Source: Actinomycetota bacterium
Lineage (GTDB): Bacteria; Actinomycetota; Thermoleophilia; Solirubrobacterales; 70-9
Reading direction: 5' to 3'
NCBI GenBank assembly: GCA_018268695.1
Contig: JAFDWD010000435.1
Coordinates: 1-10,682 of the forward strand
Length of the DNA stretch: 10,682 nucleotides
Of this stretch, positions 6,697-10,682 are shown in pieces; position 1 is the first letter of the stretch; every line of letters starts with the position of its first letter. The notes beneath the pieces were generated by a model. That model made no database searches, was not told the DNA's origin, and saw only the letters and a program-made list of their open reading frames with translations. The translations under genes and the position numbers were made by a program.

Positions 6697-7326
6697 ATGT
6701 CGAGACGAACGCGAAACCATCAGCGGCTGGCGAGCCTCGCGGCCCGCCAGTACGGCATCGTCACCCGCGCCCAGCTGACCGACCTCGGCCTCACCGAGCG
6801 GACCGTCGAGCTGTATCTGCGCAACGGCAGGCTGCAGGCCTGGCACCGCGACGTCTTCGCGGTCGGGCACGGCGGCCTCAGCGCCCACGGGCTCTGCAAG
6901 GCGGCGGTGCTCTTCCGGGGGGACGGCGCGCTGCTCAGCTTCCAGTCCGCGGTCTGGCTCTGGGGTCTCGAGAGGAAGCTCGAGATCCCGGTCAGCGTCA
7001 GCGTCCCCGGACGCCCCGGGCACAGGCGCGGGCCGGAAGAGATCGGCCTGCACCGCTGCCCCGACCTGCGCCAGGCAGATCTGGCGACGACCGAGCTGCT
7101 GCCGGTCACGGCGGTCCCGAGGACGCTGCTCGACTACGCCTCGATCGCCTGGCAGTACAAGCTCGAGCTCGCGGTCGAGTGCGCGGACCGCATGGGGCTC
7201 CTCCTCCCCGTCGCGCTCGAGCGGCTCCTCGACGAGCTCCCGGAGCACCCGGGCCGTGAGCCGCTCGGGAGGTCCCTGGCGCTCTGCTGGAACCGCGTCG
7301 ACCGTCACCGGGCCCAGGCCGCCTAG
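6697..7326 (+). CDS. AbiEi-like winged-helix protein, apparently lacking a C-terminal nuclease-like domain
   Basis: 209 residues. Residues about 8-60 ([27 protein letters not shown], then RDVFAVGH) match the N-terminal winged-helix domain of type IV antitoxin AbiEi-like proteins common in actinobacteria. [10 protein letters not shown] (about 90) and [14 protein letters not shown] (about 135-147) match the central AbiEi-like region, where relatives read IPVTTPARTLLDLA. Many relatives continue for about 100 residues into a DUF559 (Vsr-like) domain; this one stops at about the junction, 15 bp from the convergent cnoX stop. A DNA-binding regulatory role is plausible, but no toxin partner is adjacent, so activity as an antitoxin is unproven. 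It diverges from uvrA. The ATG has no good Shine-Dalgarno (a GGGGGGAG run lies about 30 nt upstream), and no other in-frame ATG, GTG or TTG lies between it and 6610. Confidence 0.75.
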   Translation: MSRRTRNHQRLASLAARQYGIVTRAQLTDLGLTERTVELYLRNGRLQAWHRDVFAVGHGGLSAHGLCKAAVLFRGDGALLSFQSAVWLWGLERKLEIPVSVSVPGRPGHRRGPEEIGLHRCPDLRQADLATTELLPVTAVPRTLLDYASIAWQYKLELAVECADRMGLLLPVALERLLDELPEHPGREPLGRSLALCWNRVDRHRAQAA

Positions 7327-7341
7327 TGATCGCCGGGTGGG

Positions 7342-8082
7342 CTACAGAGCGGCGGAGAGCTTGCGGCGGTACTCGCGGGCGAGTGGATCGGCGGGGTCGA
7401 AGCCGGCGAGGATGCCGACGATGGCGCGGCGGAGCTGGTCGCGGCGGTCCGGATCGGCGCCGTCCTCGGACAGCGCCTCGAGCAGGGCGTCGAGGGCGGC
7501 CTCGGGCTCGCCCGCGTCAAGCGACTTCCACGCCTCGGGGGCGACGCCCGCCGCGGCGAGATTCACCCGGGCGGCGATGCCGGCGGCGCCGAAGTCGTCG
7601 GGGAACCCCTCAACCGCTTCGGCCGCCTCCGCTTCGGCCCCACGGGCCAGACGCGCGTTGGCGAGCGCCAGCGCGATGTCCGCGCGGCGCGGCTCCAGTT
7701 CGGACGCCTCGCGGAGGGAGAGCTCGTCGCCCGCCGCGAGCAGCTGGTCGGCGCGCGAGGGCGCCAGGCCGTCGAAGAAGTCTTCGACTTTGGCGGGCGG
7801 CACGGCGCCGACGAATTCGTCCACCACCTGGCCGTCGCGGAAGGCTTTCACCGCCGGGATGCCCTGGATGCCGTAGCGCTGCGCGAGCGCCTGATTGGCG
7901 TCGGTGTCGATCTTCGCCAGCACCACCTCGCCGTCGCGCTTGGCCTCGGCCGCCTCGAGCGCCGGGCTCAGCTGCCGGCACGGGCCGCACCACTCGGCCC
8001 AGAAGTCGACCACCACGGGCACCTCTTTGGAGCGCTCGAGGACGTCGCGCTCGAAGTCGATTTCGGCTACGTCGACCGGCAT
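7342..8082 (-). CDS. cnoX: CnoX-like thioredoxin with C-terminal TPR-like region
   Basis: 246 residues. Residues 1-108 are a thioredoxin fold: VVVDFWAEWCGPC with redox Cys32 and Cys35, and the conserved cis-Pro in GIQGIPAV (Pro76). The rest is Ala/Glu/Leu-rich helical sequence of TPR_19/TPR_20 type, the arrangement of CnoX (YbbN), a chaperedoxin that protects proteins from oxidative aggregation and cooperates with GroEL. E. coli CnoX lacks a working CxxC, whereas this one keeps the full WCGPC, as in Caulobacter, so real thiol-disulfide activity is likely. The ATG comes 1 bp after the uvrB stop and follows a G-rich stretch (GGCGGGGGCC), so it is probably co-transcribed and translationally coupled with uvrB. 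It converges with the AbiEi-like gene, 15 bp between stops. The name is by domain architecture; a generic thioredoxin label is the fallback. Confidence 0.88.
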   Translation of the reverse strand: MPVDVAEIDFERDVLERSKEVPVVVDFWAEWCGPCRQLSPALEAAEAKRDGEVVLAKIDTDANQALAQRYGIQGIPAVKAFRDGQVVDEFVGAVPPAKVEDFFDGLAPSRADQLLAAGDELSLREASELEPRRADIALALANARLARGAEAEAAEAVEGFPDDFGAAGIAARVNLAAAGVAPEAWKSLDAGEPEAALDALLEALSEDGADPDRRDQLRRAIVGILAGFDPADPLAREYRRKLSAAL

Positions 8083-8083
8083 C

Positions 8084-10081
8084 TCAGGCCCCCGCCGTCA
8101 TTCCCTCGAGGTCGCGCCGCAGCTCGCGCAGCTCGTCGCGGATCCGCCCCGCCTCCTCGAAGCGCAGATCGTCGGCGGCCGCCAGCATCTCCTCCTCGAG
8201 CGCGACGATCGTCTTCTCCAGCTCCTCCGGGCTGTCCCAGCGCTCGGTGCGCTTGCGCCGTTTGCGCGCCGGCGCCCGGTCTTCCATCGCCAGGAGCTCC
8301 GACATCTCCGAGATGCCCTTGCGGACCGTCGTCGGGGTGATCCCGTGCTCTTCGTTGTAGACGATCTGGATCGCCCGACGGCGGTCGGTCTCCCGCATCG
8401 CCGCCCGCATCGCGTCGGTCTCCTTGTCGGCGTACATCAGCACCCGGCCGTTGACGTTGCGCGCCGCGCGGCCGATCGTCTGCACCAGGCTCGTCTCGCC
8501 GCGGAGGAAGCCCTCCTTGTCGGCGTCGAGGATCGCCACCAGCGAGACCTCGGGCAGATCGAGTCCCTCGCGCAGGAGATTGACGCCGACCAGCACGTCG
8601 TACTCGCCGAGGCGCAGGTCGCGGACGATCTGGATCCGTTCGAGCGTGTCGATCTCCGAATGCAGGTACCGGACTTTCACCCCGTACTCCAGGAGGTAGG
8701 CGGTGAGGTCCTCGGCCATCTTCTTGGTCAGCGTCGTCACCAGGACGCGCTCGCCCCTCTCGGCGACCCGTTTCGCCTCGTTCATCAGGTCGTCGATCTG
8801 GTTGCGGGTCGCGCGCAGCTCGATGTCGGGGTCGACGATGCCGGTCGGCCGCACGATCTGCTCGACGGTCCGCGTGGATTCCGCTTTCTCGAACGGCCCC
8901 GGGGTCGCCGAGACCATCACCAGCTGCTGCACCCGCTCGAGGAACTCGTCGAATTTCAGCGGCCGGTTGTCCATCGCCGACGGCAGGCGGAAGCCGAAGT
9001 CGACCAACGTCGTCTTGCGCGAACGATCACCCTCGAACATGCCGCCGATCTGCGGCACCGTCTGATGGCTCTCGTCGATGAAGCAGACGAAGTCGTCGGG
9101 GAAGTAGTCGATCAAGGTGTGCGGCGGGGTCCCCGGTTCGCGGCCGTCGAGGATCCGCGAGTAGTTCTCGATCCCCGAGGTGAAACCGAGCTCTTTGATC
9201 ATCTCGAGGTCGTACATCGTGCGCTGGCGCAGTCGATGCGCCTCCAGCTGTTTGCCTTCGTTTTCGAGTTCGGCGGTGCGGCTTTCCAGTTCCGCGCGGA
9301 TCTCTTGCACCGCGCGCTCGACCGTCTCGTCTTTGGTGACGTAGTGCGACGCCGGCCACACCGAGACGTGGTCGATGTCGTCGATCACCTCGCCGGTCAG
9401 CGGGTCGAAGTGCTGGATGCCCTCGATCTCATCGCCGAAGAGCGCGATCCGATAGGCCGTCTCGGCGTAGGAGGGCATGATCTCGAGAACCTCGCCGCGC
9501 ACCCGGAAGTGGCCGCGCCCCAGCACCGCGTCGTTGCGCTGGTACTGCATCTTCACCAGCTTGCGCAGGACTTCGTCACGGTCGATCACCTTGCCGACCT
9601 GGAAGAGCTGCATTTTTTCGTTGTAGACCTGCGGCGAGCCGATGCCGTAGATGCAGGAGACCGAGGCGACGATGATCACGTCGCGGCGGGCGAACAACGA
9701 GGCCGTCGCCGCGTGGCGCAGGCGGTCGATCTCGTCGTTGATCGAGCTGTCCTTCTCGATGTAGAGGTCCTGTGCCGGGACGTAGGCCTCGGGCTGGTAA
9801 TAGTCGTAGTAGGAGACGAAGTAGTTGACCTCGTTCTCCGGGAAGAACTCGCGGAACTCGTTGCAGAGCTGCGCGGCGAGCGTCTTGTTGTGCGCGATCA
9901 CCAGCGCCGGGCGCTGGACCTCGGCGATCACCCCGGCCATCGTGAAGGTCTTCCCCGTTCCGGTGGCCCCGAGCAGGGTCTGGAAGCGCTCCCCGGCACC
10001 GAGGCCCTCGGCGAGCCCGGCGATGGCCTTCGGTTGGTCCGCAGTAGGGACGTAGGCAGAGTTCAGCTTGAATTCCGGCAC
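8084..10081 (-). CDS. uvrB: UvrB, excinuclease ABC subunit B
   Basis: Central helicase-like subunit of nucleotide excision repair: it receives DNA from UvrA, verifies the lesion and recruits UvrC. From GTG 10081 it has 665 residues (E. coli 673). Visible parts: Walker A GATGTGKT (38-45), the damage-probing beta-hairpin with [12 protein letters not shown] (about 89-100), DESHQ Walker B (about 334), [12 protein letters not shown] and QTIGRAARN helicase motifs (about 500-541), a basic linker ([10 protein letters not shown]), and a C-terminal UVR motif (about 622-655) for UvrC/UvrB contacts. I chose GTG 10081 because it sits right before the conserved EFKLNSAY and is 6 nt past a TATCTT box. ATG 10144 would add 21 unconserved residues and overlap the divergent gene's start. 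It heads the uvrB-cnoX operon. I find no SOS box upstream. Confidence 0.97.
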   Translation of the reverse strand: MPEFKLNSAYVPTADQPKAIAGLAEGLGAGERFQTLLGATGTGKTFTMAGVIAEVQRPALVIAHNKTLAAQLCNEFREFFPENEVNYFVSYYDYYQPEAYVPAQDLYIEKDSSINDEIDRLRHAATASLFARRDVIIVASVSCIYGIGSPQVYNEKMQLFQVGKVIDRDEVLRKLVKMQYQRNDAVLGRGHFRVRGEVLEIMPSYAETAYRIALFGDEIEGIQHFDPLTGEVIDDIDHVSVWPASHYVTKDETVERAVQEIRAELESRTAELENEGKQLEAHRLRQRTMYDLEMIKELGFTSGIENYSRILDGREPGTPPHTLIDYFPDDFVCFIDESHQTVPQIGGMFEGDRSRKTTLVDFGFRLPSAMDNRPLKFDEFLERVQQLVMVSATPGPFEKAESTRTVEQIVRPTGIVDPDIELRATRNQIDDLMNEAKRVAERGERVLVTTLTKKMAEDLTAYLLEYGVKVRYLHSEIDTLERIQIVRDLRLGEYDVLVGVNLLREGLDLPEVSLVAILDADKEGFLRGETSLVQTIGRAARNVNGRVLMYADKETDAMRAAMRETDRRRAIQIVYNEEHGITPTTVRKGISEMSELLAMEDRAPARKRRKRTERWDSPEELEKTIVALEEEMLAAADDLRFEEAGRIRDELRELRRDLEGMTAGA

Positions 10082-10087
10082 GAATCC

Positions 10088-10093
10088 AAGATA
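10088..10093 (-). promoter_or_regulatory. Possible uvrB -10 element (TATCTT)
   Basis: TATCTT on the minus strand fits TAnnnT. Counting its last base as -7 puts +1 exactly on the G of the GTG at 10081, predicting a leaderless uvrB mRNA. There is no Shine-Dalgarno before that GTG. The -35 region (GCGAGC) is poor. This is inference from spacing only. Confidence 0.4.
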
Positions 10094-10142
10094 GCGAGCC
10101 GGGTGGCGCGGCTCGCCGAGGCGGGTGGCAGACTGCAACGCC

Positions 10143-10502
10143 ATGAGACTCTCGCGTACCGCCCTCGCCGCCTTCTTCTCCTTCGCCGGCCTCATGCACT
10201 TCGTGCGCCCCAAGCCCTACGAAGCGATCACCCCTCCACCGTTCCCGAAAAAGGAGTCGGTGGCGGTCTCCGGCGTCGCCGAGATCCTCGGCGGCCTCGC
10301 CGTCCTCCACCCCACCACCCGCCGCGCGGGCCGCTGGTGGCTGATCGCCCTGCTCCTCGCCGTCTTCCCGGCCAACGTCTGGATGGCGACCAGCCCCGAG
10401 AAGATCCCAGGCGCCCACCGGCTCCCGCGGTGGGCATTGTGGGCGAGGTTGCCGCTACAGCCACTGGCGATGGTCTGGGTGTGGAGGGCGACGGGGGACT
10501 GA
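10143..10502 (+). CDS. Small DoxX-like membrane protein
   Basis: 119 residues with four hydrophobic segments: about 4-21 (containing [10 protein letters not shown]), 41-58, 67-83 and 98-115. The signature [14 protein letters not shown] after the first segment, [12 protein letters not shown] in the second and [18 protein letters not shown] in the third are typical of small DoxX-family inner-membrane proteins, whose biochemical role is mostly unknown. The ATG at 10143 gives the usual start just before the first membrane segment; an in-frame GTG at 10125 would add six residues. It is divergent from uvrB and is followed by a strong hairpin terminator, so it is probably a single-gene transcript. 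No functional link to DNA repair is evident. Confidence 0.8.
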   Translation: MRLSRTALAAFFSFAGLMHFVRPKPYEAITPPPFPKKESVAVSGVAEILGGLAVLHPTTRRAGRWWLIALLLAVFPANVWMATSPEKIPGAHRLPRWALWARLPLQPLAMVWVWRATGD

Positions 10503-10543
10503 GTTCGTCGCTCCGGCGGAGGTGGCCGTCCGAGTAGCGGTGC

Positions 10544-10610
10544 CCTGGGCGTCTCATGGAGGTCCTGGCAGGCTGTGACCTCCATGAGACGCCCAGGACG
10601 TGAGGGTTTT
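10544..10610 (+). terminator. Strong hairpin terminator after the DoxX-like gene
   Basis: Perfect 21-bp inverted repeat (10544-10564 with 10577-10597, core GTCTCATGGAGGTC) with a 12-nt loop, followed by GGGTTTT ending at 10610. It begins 41 bp after the DoxX-like stop. The T-run on the plus strand supports termination of that gene. The 72 bp to the window end show no gene; they hold a 7-bp inverted repeat (CGTGACG at 10631-10637, CGTCACG at 10662-10668) that could belong to whatever follows. Confidence 0.75.
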
Positions 10611-10682
10611 CGTCTGAAACTCCAGAGAGACGTGACGCTTCCGCCACGAAGTCCACACATCCGTCACGGTCCCACAAGGCCC

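Noticed and set aside
6532..7308. N-terminal extension of the uvrA reading frame by 259 codons
   Set aside because: The extension is charged, low in hydrophobic residues, has no UvrA homology and is the antisense of the AbiEi-like gene. UvrA proteins begin a few residues before the IxxxGAxxHNL motif.
10217..10677. Minus-strand open frames of about 147-149 codons opposite the DoxX-like gene and terminator
   Set aside because: Their composition is typical of antisense frames in GC-rich DNA, they span the 21-bp hairpin, and the plus-strand protein has clear membrane-protein features.

Overview
The window is GC-rich bacterial chromosome, most likely from a high-GC actinobacterium of the Thermoleophilia/Solirubrobacterales type. 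The lineage is inferred from the GC-rich coding style, an actinobacterial/Gram-positive-type LexA (SOS) box, TAnnnT -10 boxes placed almost directly on GTG start codons (leaderless style), and a winged-helix AbiEi-like protein of a kind common in that group. The window is gene-dense and shows no insertion sequence, CRISPR array, tRNA, rRNA or phage gene.

Layout, left to right. 1-316 has no convincing gene but holds two strong inverted repeats, including a large nested hairpin at 126-219. 317-3530 (minus strand) is a sugar ABC transporter operon of the XylFGH type, transcribed as binding lipoprotein, then ATPase, then permease. The genes are separated by 2 bp or overlap by 4 bp. The ATPase has one nucleotide-binding domain rather than the two of E. 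coli XylG. A possible 23-residue leader ORF with its own Shine-Dalgarno sequence ends on the start codon of the lipoprotein gene.

3664-6531 (minus) is uvrA, preceded by a near-consensus SOS box and a -10 element that place transcription almost at the GTG start. 6697-7326 (plus) is a short AbiEi-like winged-helix protein diverging from uvrA; it appears to lack the C-terminal nuclease-like domain often found in its relatives. 7342-8082 and 8084-10081 (minus) are cnoX (thioredoxin fused to a TPR-like region) and uvrB, an operon with a 1-bp gap. 10143-10502 (plus) is a small DoxX-like membrane protein, followed by a 21-bp-stem terminator.

Functionally the window joins two units. UvrA and UvrB together recognise bulky DNA lesions in nucleotide excision repair (UvrC is not in the window), and a redox chaperone is co-transcribed with uvrB. 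The second unit is a pentose-type sugar importer. No clearly undescribed system is visible. The points most worth a second look are the leader ORF, the Glu-codon anomaly of the binding-protein gene, the nested hairpin, the truncated AbiEi-like gene between the uvr units, and the different promoter architecture of uvrA and uvrB.
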